A stretch of DNA of 64,000 bases from Variovorax boronicumulans (GCF_019352895.1 NZ_JAAAFX010000004.1:1046714-1110713); one strand, 5' to 3'; positions 44,491-55,592 are shown, counted from the first letter of the stretch. Numbers and translations are program-made. The notes: generated by a model not told the origin, from the letters alone.

Positions 44491-45420
44491 TCAGGCTCGG
44501 TCCGCCACGCGCTCGCCCAGCAGGCCCGAGGGCCGCACGGTCAGCGTCAGGATCAGGATGACGAAAGCGAAGATGTCGCTGTGCTGGCTGCCCAGCACGC
44601 CGCCGGTGACCGTGCCCAGGTAGCCCGCGCCGATGGCCTCGATCAGGCCCAGCAGGATGCCGCCGACCACCGCGCCGGCCAGGTTGCCGATGCCGCCGAA
44701 GACCGCGGCCGTGAAGGCCTTGAGGCCCGGGCCGAAGCCCATGGCGTGCTGCGCGATGCCGTAGTTGGAGGCGTACATCACGCCGGCGATGGCCGCCAGC
44801 ACGGCGCCGATGATGAAGGTCGCCGAGATCACCATGTCGGGCCGGATGCCCATCAGCGCGGCCACCCGCGGGTTCTCGGCCGTGGCGCGCATCGCGCGGC
44901 CCAGCTTGGTGTAGTTCACGACCCAGGTCAGGATCGCCAGCGACACCGCGGTCACGACCAGGATCATGATCTGGGTGGGCGAAATCGAGGCACCGGCCAC
45001 CACGATCGACTCGCTGGGCAGCAGCGTCGGATAGGCCTTGTTGGTGGGACGCCAGATGATCATGGCCAGCGTCTGCAGCAGGATCGACATGCCGATGGCG
45101 GTGATCAGCGGTGCCAGCTTGGGGCTGTTGCGCAGCGGCCGGTAGGCCACCTTCTCGATCACGAAGTTGAGCGTGGCCGCCACCACGCAGGCGATGATCA
45201 GCGCGATCAGCAGCATGAGCCAGCCCGGGAGCCAGGGCATCGATTCCCGCATCATGCCGATGATGGTCCAGCTGGTCAGGGCCCCGACCATCAGGACTTC
45301 GCCGTGCGCAAAGTTGATCAAGTTGATGATGCCGTACACCATGGTGTAGCCCAAGGCTATCAAGGCATACATGCTGCCGAGGACCAGACCGTTGATGATC
45401 TGCTGCAGCAATATTTCCAT
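44491..45420 (-). CDS. livH: Branched-chain amino acid ABC transporter, permease LivH
   Basis: A 309-residue inner-membrane permease with about eight helices; QQIINGLVLGSMYALIALGYTM and GLKAFTAAVFGGIGN are LivH hallmarks, the second near the coupling loop. It is the first gene of livHMGF. The operon lacks a livK/livJ binding protein in the window, so this transporter depends on one encoded elsewhere. Upstream, 45421-45503 has no clear promoter signal that I can name. Confidence 0.93.
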   Translation of the reverse strand: MEILLQQIINGLVLGSMYALIALGYTMVYGIINLINFAHGEVLMVGALTSWTIIGMMRESMPWLPGWLMLLIALIIACVVAATLNFVIEKVAYRPLRNSPKLAPLITAIGMSILLQTLAMIIWRPTNKAYPTLLPSESIVVAGASISPTQIMILVVTAVSLAILTWVVNYTKLGRAMRATAENPRVAALMGIRPDMVISATFIIGAVLAAIAGVMYASNYGIAQHAMGFGPGLKAFTAAVFGGIGNLAGAVVGGILLGLIEAIGAGYLGTVTGGVLGSQHSDIFAFVILILTLTVRPSGLLGERVADRA

Positions 45421-45503
45421 AACGAGCGTCCCTATGTGATGGCACCTTTGGATGGCGCTTGCGCTTCACGGCGGCCCCGGATGGGCCCCGTGGCTTCATC
45501 TAG

Positions 45504-45540
45504 CAAAAAACCCGCCAACAGGTAGCTCCCGACGGGTTTG
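45504..45540 (-). terminator. Intrinsic terminator after rarA
   Basis: On the minus strand a stem AAACCCG / CGGGTTT (arms 45533-45539 and 45507-45513) is followed by a run of T. It lies downstream of rarA and upstream of livH, so it probably ends the ftsK-lolA-rarA transcript. The loop is long (about 19 bases). Confidence 0.5.
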
Positions 45541-45662
45541 GCCGGATTGTAGTCACGGGTTCGGGCCGAATCGGCGCCCCCCTGCCCGGTGCTTTACCCA
45601 TTGACTTCGGGGTGTTCACAGAGGTCATCGGCGCGTTTTGCGCCCAGCCGAAGGCGCGGCGC

Positions 45663-46955
45663 TCAGTTGTCGGCGTCGGTGTTGCGCTTTTGCAGGCTGC
45701 GCAGTTTTTCGGCGATGCGGATCTCCAGACCCCGCTCTACCGGCCGGTAGAAACCGGGCGACGCCATGCCCTCGGGCAGGTAGGTCTCGCCCGCGGCGAA
45801 GCCGTCTTCCTCGTCGTGCGCGTAGCGGTAGCCCTTGCCGTAGTCGAGCTCTTTCATGAGCTGGGTCGGCGCATTGCGCAGGTGCATGGGCACCGGCCGG
45901 GTACCGTCCTTCTTGATGAAGGCCTTGACCTCGTTGTAGGCCTTGTAGACCGCGTTGGACTTGGGCGCCACCGCGAGGTAGATCACGCATTCGGCCAGTG
46001 CCAGCTCGCCCTCTGGCGTGCCCAGCCGCTCGTAGACCTCGGCGGCATCGAGCGCCAGCCGCAGCGCGCGCGGGTCGGCCAGGCCGATGTCCTCGCTGGC
46101 CATGCGCACCAGCCGGCGCGCCATGTAGCGCGGGTCGGCACCACCGTCGAGCATGCGCACGAACCAATACAGCGCAGCGTCCGGGTCGCTGCCGCGCACC
46201 GATTTGTGCAGCGCGCTGATGGTGTCGTAGAACTGCTCGCCGCCCTTGTCGTAGCGCCGCATGCGCTCGCCGAGCACACGCAGCAGCCATTCGTCGGTGA
46301 TCTGCGCGAGCTTCTCCGCGCCCGCGGCGACCGCCAGCGTTTCCAGCGTGTTGAGCAGCCGGCGCGCATCGCCGTCGGCATAGGCCACCAGGCGGTCGAT
46401 GGCGTCTTCCTCGATCGCCGGCACCGCGTCGATGGCCTGGGCCTTGGCAACGATCTGTTTCAGGTCTTTCTCTTCGAGCGACTGCAGCACATACACCGCG
46501 GCACGGGACAGCAGCGCCGAGTTGACCTCGAAGGATGGGTTCTCGGTCGTGGCACCGATGAAGGTGAACAGCCCCGACTCCACATGCGGCAGGAAGGCGT
46601 CCTGCTGGCTCTTGTTGAAGCGATGCACCTCGTCGACGAAGACGATGGTGCGACGCTGCTCGAGGCCGTCGCGCGCCACGGTGGCGCGCTCGACCGCCTC
46701 GCGGATGTCCTTCACACCGCCGAGCACCGCGCTGATGCTCAGGAACTGGGCGTCGAAGGCATCGGCCATGAGCCGCGCGATGGTGGTCTTGCCGGTGCCC
46801 GGCGGGCCCCAGAGGATGCAGGAATGCGGCTGGCCGGATTCGAAGGCGATGCGCAACGGCATGCCCGGGCCCAGCAGGTGCTGCTGGCCGATCACTTCGG
46901 CCAGGGTCTTGGGGCGCAGCCGTTCGGCAAGAGGAGGCAGGGAGGAAATGGCCAT
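45663..46955 (-). CDS. rarA: Replication-associated recombination protein A (AAA+ ATPase)
   Basis: A 430-residue AAA+ ATPase of the RarA/MgsA/WRNIP1 family that acts at stalled forks and with single-strand binding protein. Walker A is GPPGTGKTT (residues 50-58), Walker B FVDEVHRFNK, and the RarA C-terminal tetramer part (VRMASEDIGLADPRAL, LAVAPKSNAVYKA) is complete. Sixty bases separate it from lolA; it ends the ftsK-lolA-rarA row, a conserved order in beta- and gammaproteobacteria. Confidence 0.95.
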   Translation of the reverse strand: MAISSLPPLAERLRPKTLAEVIGQQHLLGPGMPLRIAFESGQPHSCILWGPPGTGKTTIARLMADAFDAQFLSISAVLGGVKDIREAVERATVARDGLEQRRTIVFVDEVHRFNKSQQDAFLPHVESGLFTFIGATTENPSFEVNSALLSRAAVYVLQSLEEKDLKQIVAKAQAIDAVPAIEEDAIDRLVAYADGDARRLLNTLETLAVAAGAEKLAQITDEWLLRVLGERMRRYDKGGEQFYDTISALHKSVRGSDPDAALYWFVRMLDGGADPRYMARRLVRMASEDIGLADPRALRLALDAAEVYERLGTPEGELALAECVIYLAVAPKSNAVYKAYNEVKAFIKKDGTRPVPMHLRNAPTQLMKELDYGKGYRYAHDEEDGFAAGETYLPEGMASPGFYRPVERGLEIRIAEKLRSLQKRNTDADN

Positions 46956-47015
46956 GACAGGGTCAGCATTCTCGCCGCGGCGACCACGTCACGGCGGCTG
47001 CCGCACAAAGCCTGT

Positions 47016-47660
47016 TCAGGGCTTGAGGACGTCGGCGCCGGCCGGCGCCTTGAAGACGAAGGTGCCCGCGGGCAGGGCCGGGTTGACCTCCACCTTGCTG
47101 AACTTGAGCACCGAGCGCTGGCCGAAGCTGTCCTGGATCTCGAGCGCCGCCAGCGCATCGCCCTGGAAGCCGACCTGGATGCCCTGCAACTGGCCGTCCT
47201 TGGTCTTGGGCGTGGCCTTGACCCATTGCAGGCCGTCGCGCTCGGGGGCCGATTCCAGCGTGAAATCGGCCTGCAGCGCGCGCAGGTCGGGCGCGGCCGC
47301 GATCAGTGCGGCCGGGGTCGAACCCAGGGCCTGGGCCTGCGCGCGCTGCGTGACCTGGTTGAGGTCGACGTCGTAGAGCCAGAGGTTCTTGCCGTCGGCC
47401 ACGATGGTCTGCGCGAAGGGCTTCTGGTAGTCGAACTTGAACTGGCCCGGGCGCTGGAAGGCGAAGGTGCCGGTCGACACCTTGGCGCGCGCGGGCTCGC
47501 CCTCCCGGGTCGGCGCCGTCACGGTCTGCGTGAACTCGGCCCGTCCGGACTTCACGTTCTTCACGAAGGCTTCGAGGCTTTCCATGCCGCCGGCCCAGAC
47601 GCTCAGCGTCGCGCCCGCCATGCCGAGGCCGATCAGTGACTTCTTCAAAAACAACAACAT
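47016..47660 (-). CDS. lolA: Outer-membrane lipoprotein carrier protein LolA
   Basis: A 214-residue periplasmic chaperone that carries lipoproteins from LolCDE to LolB. The signal peptide is KKSLIGLGMAGATLSVWAGG. The family segments GTFAFQRPGQFKFDYQKPF and DGKNLWLYDVDLNQVTQ are intact. The ATG at 47660 has a GGAG ribosome site; the frame stays open upstream without homology. It lies 10 bases after ftsK. Confidence 0.94.
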   Translation of the reverse strand: MLLFLKKSLIGLGMAGATLSVWAGGMESLEAFVKNVKSGRAEFTQTVTAPTREGEPARAKVSTGTFAFQRPGQFKFDYQKPFAQTIVADGKNLWLYDVDLNQVTQRAQAQALGSTPAALIAAAPDLRALQADFTLESAPERDGLQWVKATPKTKDGQLQGIQVGFQGDALAALEIQDSFGQRSVLKFSKVEVNPALPAGTFVFKAPAGADVLKP

Positions 47661-47670
47661 CCCGCTCCGT

Positions 47671-50049
47671 TCACTCGGTGCGCGCAGGCACCAGGATTTC
47701 GCGCTGGCCGGCACCACTCATGGCGCTGACCAGCCCGGCTTTTTCCATGTCCTCGACCAGCCGCGCCGCGCGGTTGTAGCCGATCTTCAGGTGGCGCTGC
47801 ACCAGCGAGATGCTGGCCTTGCGGTTCTTGAGCACGACCTCGACCGCCTGGTCGTACATCGGGTCCTTCTCGGCATCGCCACCTTCACCCAGTAGATCGC
47901 CCTCGCCGTCGACGGTTCCGCCTTCGAGCACGCCTTCGATGTAGTCGGGCTCGCCCTGGCTCTTGAGGTAGGCCACCACGCGGTGCACTTCCTCGTCGCT
48001 CACGAACGCACCATGCACGCGGATCGGCAAGCCCGTACCGCTCGGCATGTAAAGCATGTCACCCATGCCCAGCAGCGCCTCGGCGCCCATCTGGTCGAGG
48101 ATGGTGCGGCTGTCGATCTTGCTCGAGACCTGGAATGCGATGCGGGTCGGGATGTTGGCCTTGATCAGGCCGGTGATCACGTCCACGCTGGGCCGCTGGG
48201 TGGCCAGGATCAGGTGGATGCCGGCGGCGCGCGCCTTCTGCGCGAGGCGGGCAATGAGTTCCTCGATCTTCTTGCCGACCACCATCATCAGGTCGGCCAG
48301 TTCGTCGATCACCACCACGATGTGCGGCTCGCGCTTGAGCGGCTCGGGATCGTCGGGCGTCAAGCTGAAGGGGTTGTAGATGAACTCCTCGCGCGCCTTG
48401 GCCTCGTCGATCTTCACGTTGTAGCCGGCCAGGTTGCGCACGCCGAGCTTGCTCATGAGCTTGTAGCGGCGCTCCATCTCGGCCACGCACCAGGTCAGGC
48501 CGTGGGCGGCCTGGCGCATGTCGGTGACCACCGGCGCCAGCAGATGCGGGATGCCTTCGTAGACCGACATCTCGAGCATCTTGGGGTCGATCATCAGCAG
48601 GCGCACGTCGCGCGCCTCGGCCTTGTAGAGCAGGCTCAGGATCATCGCGTTGATGCCCACCGACTTGCCCGAACCGGTGGTGCCGGCCACCAGCACGTGC
48701 GGCATCTTGGCCAGGTCGGCCACCACCGGGTTGCCGATGATGTCCTTGCCCAGGCCCATGGTCAGGAAGGACTTGCCTTCGTTGTAGACCTGCGAGCCCA
48801 GGATCTCGCTGAGCTTGATCGACTGGCGCTTGGCGTTGGGCAGCTCCAGCGCCATGTAGTTCTTGCCGGGGATGGTCTCGACCACCCGGATCGACACCAG
48901 CGACAGCGAGCGCGCCAGGTCCTTGGCCAGGCCGACGATCTGCGAGCCCTTGACGCCGGTGGCGGGTTCGATCTCGTAGCGCGTGATCACCGGGCCGGGC
49001 GAGGCCAGCACCACGCGCACCTCGACGCCGAAGTCCTTGAGCTTCTTCTCGATCATGCGCGAGGTCATCTCGAGCGTGTCGCTGGAGACGGTCTCCTGGC
49101 GCAGCTGCGCCGCGTCGAGCAGGTCGACCTGCGGCAGCTTGCTGTCGGGCAGTTCGCGGAACAGCGGCTTCTGCCGCTCTTTGGCCACGCGCTCGCTCTT
49201 GGGCACCTCGGCCAGCGCGGGCTCGATCTGCACCGGCGGCGACGCGGGCCGGCGGCGCGGCCGGGGCTCGGCCGCTTCGTCGAGCATCGGCTCGTTGGCC
49301 CGGGGATCGTCCAGTGCACCGACCTCCTCGCGCTCGCGCGCCGCCTGGCGACCCAGCTTGATGTCTTCGGCGATCTCGCGCTTCTCGCGGCGCGACTCGA
49401 ACAGCGAATAGACCCGCTCGCCGATGCGCTCGGCGATGTGGCTCCAGGAAAAACGGAAGACCAGCGCCGAGCCGATCACGCCGGCCGCGATCGCGATCAG
49501 CGCCGAACCGGTGAAGCCCATCCACTTCACGCTCATCGGGCCGACGAAATAGCCCAGCACGCCGCCGCCATGACCGGGCAGCCGGAATTCGAGCCGGTAG
49601 AGGCGCGACCATTCGAGCATCGCGCTGGCGCACAGCAGCAGCACCAGGCCGAACCAGAAGGCCAGGCGGCTGCGGTTGAAGCGGCCCAGGGGCGCGGGTG
49701 GCGTCCCGCCACCGGCCTCGCCGCCGCGCAACCAGCCGGCCAGCGACGACAGCCAGACCCGCAGCCCTGCCGCCAGGCACCACCAGACCGAATACCCGGC
49801 CAGGAAGTAGCTGCCGTCGGCCACCCAGGCGCCGATGCGCCCGCCCCAGTTCTTGATGTCGCCGCCGGTGCCGGAGGTGGACCAGGCCGCATCGGAGGGC
49901 GTGAAGCTCAGCATGGCGATCAGCCAGAAGAGCAGCACCACGAAGCCCGCGATCAGCGTGATCTCGTGGGCGAAGCGCATGGCGCGCAGGCGAACCGGCG
50001 GCGGCTCACCGGAATTGGAGGACTGGAGTGTGTTCAGCGAATAGGTCAT
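47671..50049 (-). CDS. ftsK: DNA translocase FtsK
   Basis: A 792-residue divisome protein that pumps chromosomal DNA across the septum and activates XerCD. Four N-terminal membrane helices run to about residue 190; a short Arg/Pro-rich linker follows (to about 290), much shorter than in E. coli FtsK (1,329 residues). The motor has Walker A GTTGSGKS at about 455 and Walker [12 protein letters not shown]. The C-terminal gamma winged helix ([22 protein letters not shown]) that reads KOPS sites is complete. It begins the ftsK-lolA-rarA row. Confidence 0.96.
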   Translation of the reverse strand: MTYSLNTLQSSNSGEPPPVRLRAMRFAHEITLIAGFVVLLFWLIAMLSFTPSDAAWSTSGTGGDIKNWGGRIGAWVADGSYFLAGYSVWWCLAAGLRVWLSSLAGWLRGGEAGGGTPPAPLGRFNRSRLAFWFGLVLLLCASAMLEWSRLYRLEFRLPGHGGGVLGYFVGPMSVKWMGFTGSALIAIAAGVIGSALVFRFSWSHIAERIGERVYSLFESRREKREIAEDIKLGRQAAREREEVGALDDPRANEPMLDEAAEPRPRRRPASPPVQIEPALAEVPKSERVAKERQKPLFRELPDSKLPQVDLLDAAQLRQETVSSDTLEMTSRMIEKKLKDFGVEVRVVLASPGPVITRYEIEPATGVKGSQIVGLAKDLARSLSLVSIRVVETIPGKNYMALELPNAKRQSIKLSEILGSQVYNEGKSFLTMGLGKDIIGNPVVADLAKMPHVLVAGTTGSGKSVGINAMILSLLYKAEARDVRLLMIDPKMLEMSVYEGIPHLLAPVVTDMRQAAHGLTWCVAEMERRYKLMSKLGVRNLAGYNVKIDEAKAREEFIYNPFSLTPDDPEPLKREPHIVVVIDELADLMMVVGKKIEELIARLAQKARAAGIHLILATQRPSVDVITGLIKANIPTRIAFQVSSKIDSRTILDQMGAEALLGMGDMLYMPSGTGLPIRVHGAFVSDEEVHRVVAYLKSQGEPDYIEGVLEGGTVDGEGDLLGEGGDAEKDPMYDQAVEVVLKNRKASISLVQRHLKIGYNRAARLVEDMEKAGLVSAMSGAGQREILVPARTE

Positions 50050-50107
50050 GTATGGCGCAACGCCCCATCGGCGAAAAGTATCCGCGGGCGCATGGAGCCT
50101 ACAACGG

Positions 50108-50139
50108 AAAACGCCACGGTCCGAGCAGGAGCGTGGCGG
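50108..50139 (-). terminator. Intrinsic terminator after the Crp/Fnr gene
   Basis: On the minus strand the stem CGCCACG / CGTGGCG (arms 50132-50138 and 50112-50118) is followed by TTTT. It lies about 50 bases past the regulator stop and would keep its transcript out of ftsK. Confidence 0.5.
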
Positions 50140-50187
50140 TTACACACGGGCACAGCGAGGCTGAACGGGCCTTTGCCCCTCGGGGAC

Positions 50188-50862
50188 TCACGCCAGCGAG
50201 GCGAGCCGTTCCTTGACGATCATCGAGCCATCAACTTGTGTCTGAACGAAACCACGCTCTTCGAGGTCCTTCATGACGCGACTGACCATCTCGCGCGAAG
50301 CGCCGACCATCTTGGCCAGGTCCTGCCGGGAGATCTTGTCGCGGATCTTGAGGTTGCCCTGGCCGTCGTCGACCGCGAACTCGATCAGCGAGCGCGCGAC
50401 GCGCCCGTAGACGTCCATCAGCGCCAGCGATTCGATCTTGCGGTCGGCGTGGCGCAGGCGCTGCACCAGGCCGCGCATGATGTTGTACGACATCGAGGAG
50501 TTCTCCGGCAGGCAGCGGGAGAAGGCATCGCGGTCGAGCATCAGCACGTCGGTCTGGACCTCGGTGCGCACGGTGGCCGAATGCGGCTCGTCGTCGATCA
50601 GGCTCATCTCGCCGATGTAGTCACCCGGCTGCAGCGTGGCCAGGATGACCTCGCGGCCCCGGCTGTCGGTGCTCATCACCCGGGCCCGACCGGTCAGGAT
50701 GATGAAGAGAGAATCCGACTTCTTGCCCTGCTCCACCACCATCTCGGCGCGCTTGAAACGCTTCTTGACGATGGCATCGGCAATGCTGGCCGATTGCGTC
50801 GGCGTCAGGGCCGCGAACAAAGGCACACGCCTGAGCAATTCAAGATTGGACAGCATCGACAT
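50188..50862 (-). CDS. Crp/Fnr-family transcriptional regulator
   Basis: A 224-residue regulator: an N-terminal cyclic-nucleotide-binding-like barrel (LFIILTGRARVM, then PGDYIGEMSLIDDEPHSATV) and a C-terminal winged helix (ISRQDLAKMVGASREMVSRVMKDLEE). The position of the cAMP-phosphate arginine of Crp reads His (EPHSATV), and there is no Fnr-type cysteine set, so classical cAMP or iron-sulfur sensing is unlikely. Some relatives bind other nucleotides, including cyclic di-GMP, but nothing here shows this. It is divergent from trxB across 162 bases that contain dyads it might bind. Confidence 0.9.
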   Translation of the reverse strand: MSMLSNLELLRRVPLFAALTPTQSASIADAIVKKRFKRAEMVVEQGKKSDSLFIILTGRARVMSTDSRGREVILATLQPGDYIGEMSLIDDEPHSATVRTEVQTDVLMLDRDAFSRCLPENSSMSYNIMRGLVQRLRHADRKIESLALMDVYGRVARSLIEFAVDDGQGNLKIRDKISRQDLAKMVGASREMVSRVMKDLEERGFVQTQVDGSMIVKERLASLA

Positions 50863-50899
50863 TCATCAGTCCCCGTAGAGCGCGCGATTTCAAATCTAT

Positions 50900-51975
<1,076 letters not shown>

Positions 51976-51983
51976 GCTTGTTT

Positions 51984-52017
51984 TTCGGCGCGAAGGCGGC
52001 CCCGTCTTCGCGCCGAA
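51984..52017. terminator. Strong hairpin after trxB
   Basis: A perfect 12-bp stem TTCGGCGCGAAG / CTTCGCGCCGAA around a 10-base loop, eight bases past the trxB stop. No T run follows on the plus strand, so it may act as a transcript-protecting hairpin or a weak terminator. Confidence 0.55.
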
Positions 52018-52049
52018 GCACAACAGCAGGCGCAAAAGCCGCGCTGCGC

Positions 52050-52055
52050 TATAAT
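52050..52055 (+). promoter_or_regulatory. Consensus -10 element ahead of rpmB
   Basis: A perfect TATAAT lies 185 bases before the rpmB start. The -35 region 17 bases upstream is poor (CAGGCG). It is the best promoter candidate for rpmBG. The long leader that would follow holds nothing I recognise. Confidence 0.45.
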
Positions 52056-52239
52056 CTCAGGCTTTGCCGAAATCTGCGCACGTTGAAAAACGTCGACGTG
52101 TGAGCGGCAGCCGGGGTACCGCCACCCGTTTCTGGCGAGGTCAAGCTGCAAAACATCCCGCAACGCCCTGTTGTGTGCGAGCCCTCCTGCTTCAGGCAAG
52201 GCTCCATGGGTGCCAGCTGTTTATGAAAGAAGTGTCCAC

Positions 52240-52473
52240 ATGGCACGCGTATGTGACGTCACGGGCAAAGGCCCGATGGTCGGGAACAATGTTTCCCACG
52301 CCAACAACAAAACCAAGCGCCGGTTCCTCCCGAACCTGCAATACCGTCGTTTCTGGGTCGAAACCGAAAACCGTTGGGTTCGCCTGCGGGTTTCGAGCGC
52401 TGCACTGCGCCTGATCGACAAGAACGGCATTGATGCCGTGCTCGCAGACCTGCGCGCACGCGGCCAAGCTTAA
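52240..52473 (+). CDS. rpmB: 50S ribosomal protein L28
   Basis: A 77-residue ribosomal protein, typical length. The start [20 protein letters not shown] and the [16 protein letters not shown] block are invariant family features. Only one Cys is present, so this is the zinc-free form. rpmG follows 11 bases later with its own GGAG site. It sits in the usual rpmB-rpmG pair. Confidence 0.97.
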   Translation: MARVCDVTGKGPMVGNNVSHANNKTKRRFLPNLQYRRFWVETENRWVRLRVSSAALRLIDKNGIDAVLADLRARGQA

Positions 52474-52484
52474 GGAGCTGAATC

Positions 52485-52658
52485 ATGGCAACGAGCAAAG
52501 GCGGACGCGAGAAGATCAAGCTGGAATCCACCGCGGGTACCGGTCACTTCTACACCACGAGCAAGAACAAGAAGACGATGCCTGAAAAGATGTCGATCAT
52601 GAAGTTCGACCCCAAGGCACGCAAGCATGTCGAATACAAGGAAATCAAGCTGAAGTAA
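52485..52658 (+). CDS. rpmG: 50S ribosomal protein L33
   Basis: A 57-residue ribosomal protein, about one to two residues longer than usual. [18 protein letters not shown] and the basic [20 protein letters not shown] tail are typical. No Cys pairs, so it is the zinc-free form like its neighbour L28. The AAGGAG ribosome site lies just before the ATG. A terminator follows. Confidence 0.96.
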   Translation: MATSKGGREKIKLESTAGTGHFYTTSKNKKTMPEKMSIMKFDPKARKHVEYKEIKLK

Positions 52659-52676
52659 TTCAGCCTGAAGCCCACG

Positions 52677-52707
52677 AAAAACCCGCTGTGATCCAGCGGG
52701 TTTTTTT
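52677..52707 (+). terminator. Intrinsic terminator of rpmBG
   Basis: Stem ACCCGCTG (52681-52688) and CAGCGGGT (52694-52701), loop TGATC, then seven T. The flanking AAAA before the stem extends pairing. A textbook Rho-independent terminator. Confidence 0.92.
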
Positions 52708-52848
52708 GCGTCTGCTTTGGCGGCGGTTTTGCTGTCTGCGCTTCGGAGAAGCCAGGGGAGCAGTGAGGCGATCCAGCCCTGGCCCCCTGCCGCCACGGCC
52801 CATCAGGAGCCGCATCCGCCGCACGCTTCGCCCCAGCAGCCGCCAATG

Positions 52849-52874
52849 AAAAAGCCGGCTCGCAAGCCGGCTTT
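52849..52874 (-). terminator. Intrinsic terminator of the desaturase gene
   Basis: Perfect 10-bp stem AAAGCCGGCT (52851-52860) and AGCCGGCTTT (52865-52874) with a 4-base loop; on the minus strand a T run follows. It lies 20 bases beyond the desaturase stop. Confidence 0.85.
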
Positions 52875-52894
52875 GAAGCAGAGGCGCAGAACGC

Positions 52895-54109
52895 TCAGCC
52901 GCGGGCGGCGCGCAGGCGAACCGAGAACTCGTGCAGCGCAGCGATGCCGCTGGCCTCGGCGCGGTGGCACCAGGCGGCCAGGTCGACGGCCAGCTGCTCG
53001 CGCGATTGCGAGGTGTTGAGCCATAGCTGACGCAGCTCTTCGCGCATCGTCACCATCTTGTCGAGCACCGGATGTGCCTCGCGGGCCTGCACCAGGTTCG
53101 GCTTGGCGGCCGCCGGCACCTTGTCGTCGTCGCGGTGCAGCCAGCGGTTCGCGGCCTTGAGCACCGACAGGTCGGCGCCCTTGGCCTTGAGCTGCGCGAG
53201 CTCGTCCTTGACGGTGCTGCGCATGCCGCGGGCATAGCCGGCCATGACTTCGTAGCGGTTGGCGATCACGGCCTCGAGCGTCTTCTCGTCGGCCACCGGG
53301 CGCACCTCGCCGATCAGCATCTTCGGCGGCACCTTCTTGACCTTGGCCCAGCCGATGGCCTGGAAGGCCTGGATGTAGAGCCAGCCGATGTCGAACTCGT
53401 ACTTCTTGACCGAGAACTTGGCCGAGGTCGGGTAGGTGTGGTGGTTGTTGTGCAACTCTTCGCCGCCGATGATCAGGCCGATCGGCGAGATGTTGCGGCT
53501 GGCGTCCACCGCCTCGAAATTGCGGTAGCCCCAGAAGTGACCGATGCCGTTGACCACGCCGGCCGCCCAGAACGGGATCCAGAGCATCTGCACGGCCCAG
53601 ACAGCCGCGCCGGCCGCGCCGAACAGGCCGAGGTTGATCACCAGCATCAGGCCCACACCCTGCCAGCTGAAGCGCGAATACAGGTTGCGCTCGATCCAGT
53701 CATCGGGCGTGCCATGGCCGTAGCGCGCCATGGTTTCCTTGTTCTTCGATTCCTTGCGGTACAGCTCGGCGCCGCGCCACATGACTTCGTCGATGCCCTT
53801 GACCTGCGGGCTGTGCGGATCTTCCTCGGTCTCGCACTTGGCGTGGTGCTTGCGGTGGATGGCGACCCATTCCTTGGTCACCATGCCCGTGCCCAGCCAC
53901 AGCCAGAAGCGGAAGAAATGCGAGGGGATGGGCCCCAGATCCATGGCCCGGTGCGTCTGCGTGCGGTGCAGGAAGATCGTCACACCGGCGATGGTGATAT
54001 GCGTGGTGACGAGCGTGTACAACACGATCTGCCACCATGCGATGTCCCACAAGCCGTGTCCGAGCCAGTCGATGGCCGCGCTCAGGACGGCAGAGTCAGG
54101 AAGCAACAT
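52895..54109 (-). CDS. Membrane fatty acid desaturase (acyl-CoA/acyl-lipid delta-9 type)
   Basis: An integral membrane di-iron enzyme that puts a double bond into saturated acyl chains. The three His boxes are HRTQTHR (48-54), HRKHH (85-89) and HNNHH (220-224), with further His at GIGHFWG; at least three helix pairs lie between them. At about 404 residues it is longer than the usual 300-320 catalytic core; the last 110 residues form a soluble helical tail (VADEKTLEAVIANRYEVM onward) of unknown use. The ATG at 54109 precedes homology. A terminator follows the stop. Confidence 0.93.
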   Translation of the reverse strand: MLLPDSAVLSAAIDWLGHGLWDIAWWQIVLYTLVTTHITIAGVTIFLHRTQTHRAMDLGPIPSHFFRFWLWLGTGMVTKEWVAIHRKHHAKCETEEDPHSPQVKGIDEVMWRGAELYRKESKNKETMARYGHGTPDDWIERNLYSRFSWQGVGLMLVINLGLFGAAGAAVWAVQMLWIPFWAAGVVNGIGHFWGYRNFEAVDASRNISPIGLIIGGEELHNNHHTYPTSAKFSVKKYEFDIGWLYIQAFQAIGWAKVKKVPPKMLIGEVRPVADEKTLEAVIANRYEVMAGYARGMRSTVKDELAQLKAKGADLSVLKAANRWLHRDDDKVPAAAKPNLVQAREAHPVLDKMVTMREELRQLWLNTSQSREQLAVDLAAWCHRAEASGIAALHEFSVRLRAARG

Positions 54110-54253
54110 TGAATTCGGTACTCCATGGCCGCACGAAGGTGCAGCCTCCAGGTAACCTGTGATTTTAAGGGTTGGGCCCCTCAAAGAGGCCTAAATCCTT
54201 GATGCCACAGGCGTTTTCCCCTACTTTGGAGTGCCGAACCTAGCCCCGGTTCC

Positions 54254-55525
54254 CTATTTCCGTGTCCAGACGGCCGCGAAGAAGCCGTCGGTCGCATGCC
54301 GGTGCGGCCAGAGCCGCAGGTAACGGGTGGCGCCCTCGCCGCCGGCCCCCAGTTGCTCCGCGCCGGCCACCTTCAGGTCCGTCAGCAGGGCCGTCGCCTC
54401 CTGCGGCTCGAAATCCGGGTTGGCGGCACTGAAGGCTTCGGCAATGGCTTCGTTCTCCTCGGGCAACACGCTGCATGTTGCGTAGACGAGACGGCCGCCC
54501 GATTTCACGAGCCGCGCGGCGCTCTGCAGGATCGCCGTCTGCTTGGCGGTCAGTTCCTCGACCGACTTCGGCGACTGGCGCCACTTGAGGTCCGGGTTGC
54601 GCCGCAGCGTGCCCAGGCCGGAACAGGGGGCATCGACCAGCACCCGGTCGATCTTGCCGGCCAGGCGCTTGATGCGCTCGTCGCGCTCGTGCGCGATGGC
54701 CGCCGGATGAACATTCGACAGCTTGCTGCGCGCCAGCCGCGGCTTGAGCGCGTCGAGCCGGTGCGCCGAGGTGTCGAAGGCGTAGAGCCGGCCGGTGTTG
54801 CGCATGGTGGCGCCGATCGCCAGCGTCTTGCCACCGGCGCCGGCGCAGAAGTCCACCACCATCTCGCCGCGCTTGGCATCGAGCAGCAGGGCCAGCAACT
54901 GCGAGCCTTCGTCCTGCACCTCGACCGCGCCGCGCGCGAAGGCGTCGAGCTTGGTCAGCGCCGGCTTGCCGTCGATGCGCAGGCCCCACGGGGAAAAGGG
55001 GGTGGGCAGGGCTTTGATCGACGCCAGCGCCAGTTCCTTCTGAACGTCGGGGCGCTTGTCGTGCAGCACGTTCACGCGCAAGTCGAGCGGGGCCGGCTGC
55101 TGCAGGCTCTCGACCAGGGGCCAGAACTGGTCGCCCAGCTGCGCCTTGAGCGGCGCGACCAGCCACTCGGGCAGGTTGTGGCGATGGCGCTCGAGCAGAT
55201 CGTCGGGACGGACCGCGTCGCAGTTGTCGAGCCAGCGCTTTTCGGTGTCGTTGAGTGCGCTCTTGAGGAAATCGCGCGGGCCGTGAAAGCCCAGGATCGC
55301 CATGCGGCGCTCCTTCGAGCCGGTGCCCGAGGGGGACAGGTGGTCGAACAGCAGCTTCTTGCGCAGGACCGTGAAAACGGTCTCTGCCAGGGTGGCGCGC
55401 TCGCGCGGGCCGAACTCGCGGTGCTCGCGGAAAAATCGGGAAACGACCTGATCGGCCGGGTGATCGAACTTCAAGACAAGGCCGACCAGATCGGCGCAGG
55501 CTTCCAACAGGGCTTTGGGGTGCAT
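54254..55525 (-). CDS. rsmB: RsmB/NOL1-NOP2-Sun family RNA (cytosine-5) methyltransferase
   Basis: A 423-residue SAM-dependent enzyme that likely makes m5C in 16S rRNA. The N-terminal region has a NusB-like RNA-binding part; the catalytic part has VVDFCAGAGGKTLAIG (SAM site), the motif IV Cys in DAPCSGLGTLRRNPDLKW, and the motif VI nucleophile Cys in YATCSVLPEENE. Both catalytic cysteines are present. It is divergent from the DUF1653 gene and lies 144 bases from the desaturase start. Confidence 0.88.
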   Translation of the reverse strand: MHPKALLEACADLVGLVLKFDHPADQVVSRFFREHREFGPRERATLAETVFTVLRKKLLFDHLSPSGTGSKERRMAILGFHGPRDFLKSALNDTEKRWLDNCDAVRPDDLLERHRHNLPEWLVAPLKAQLGDQFWPLVESLQQPAPLDLRVNVLHDKRPDVQKELALASIKALPTPFSPWGLRIDGKPALTKLDAFARGAVEVQDEGSQLLALLLDAKRGEMVVDFCAGAGGKTLAIGATMRNTGRLYAFDTSAHRLDALKPRLARSKLSNVHPAAIAHERDERIKRLAGKIDRVLVDAPCSGLGTLRRNPDLKWRQSPKSVEELTAKQTAILQSAARLVKSGGRLVYATCSVLPEENEAIAEAFSAANPDFEPQEATALLTDLKVAGAEQLGAGGEGATRYLRLWPHRHATDGFFAAVWTRK

Positions 55526-55592
55526 GCCCCGATTGTCTCAGCCGCGGGACCTCGCCTGCTTCCAGGCCGGCCGCGCGCACGAAAATGCGTGC

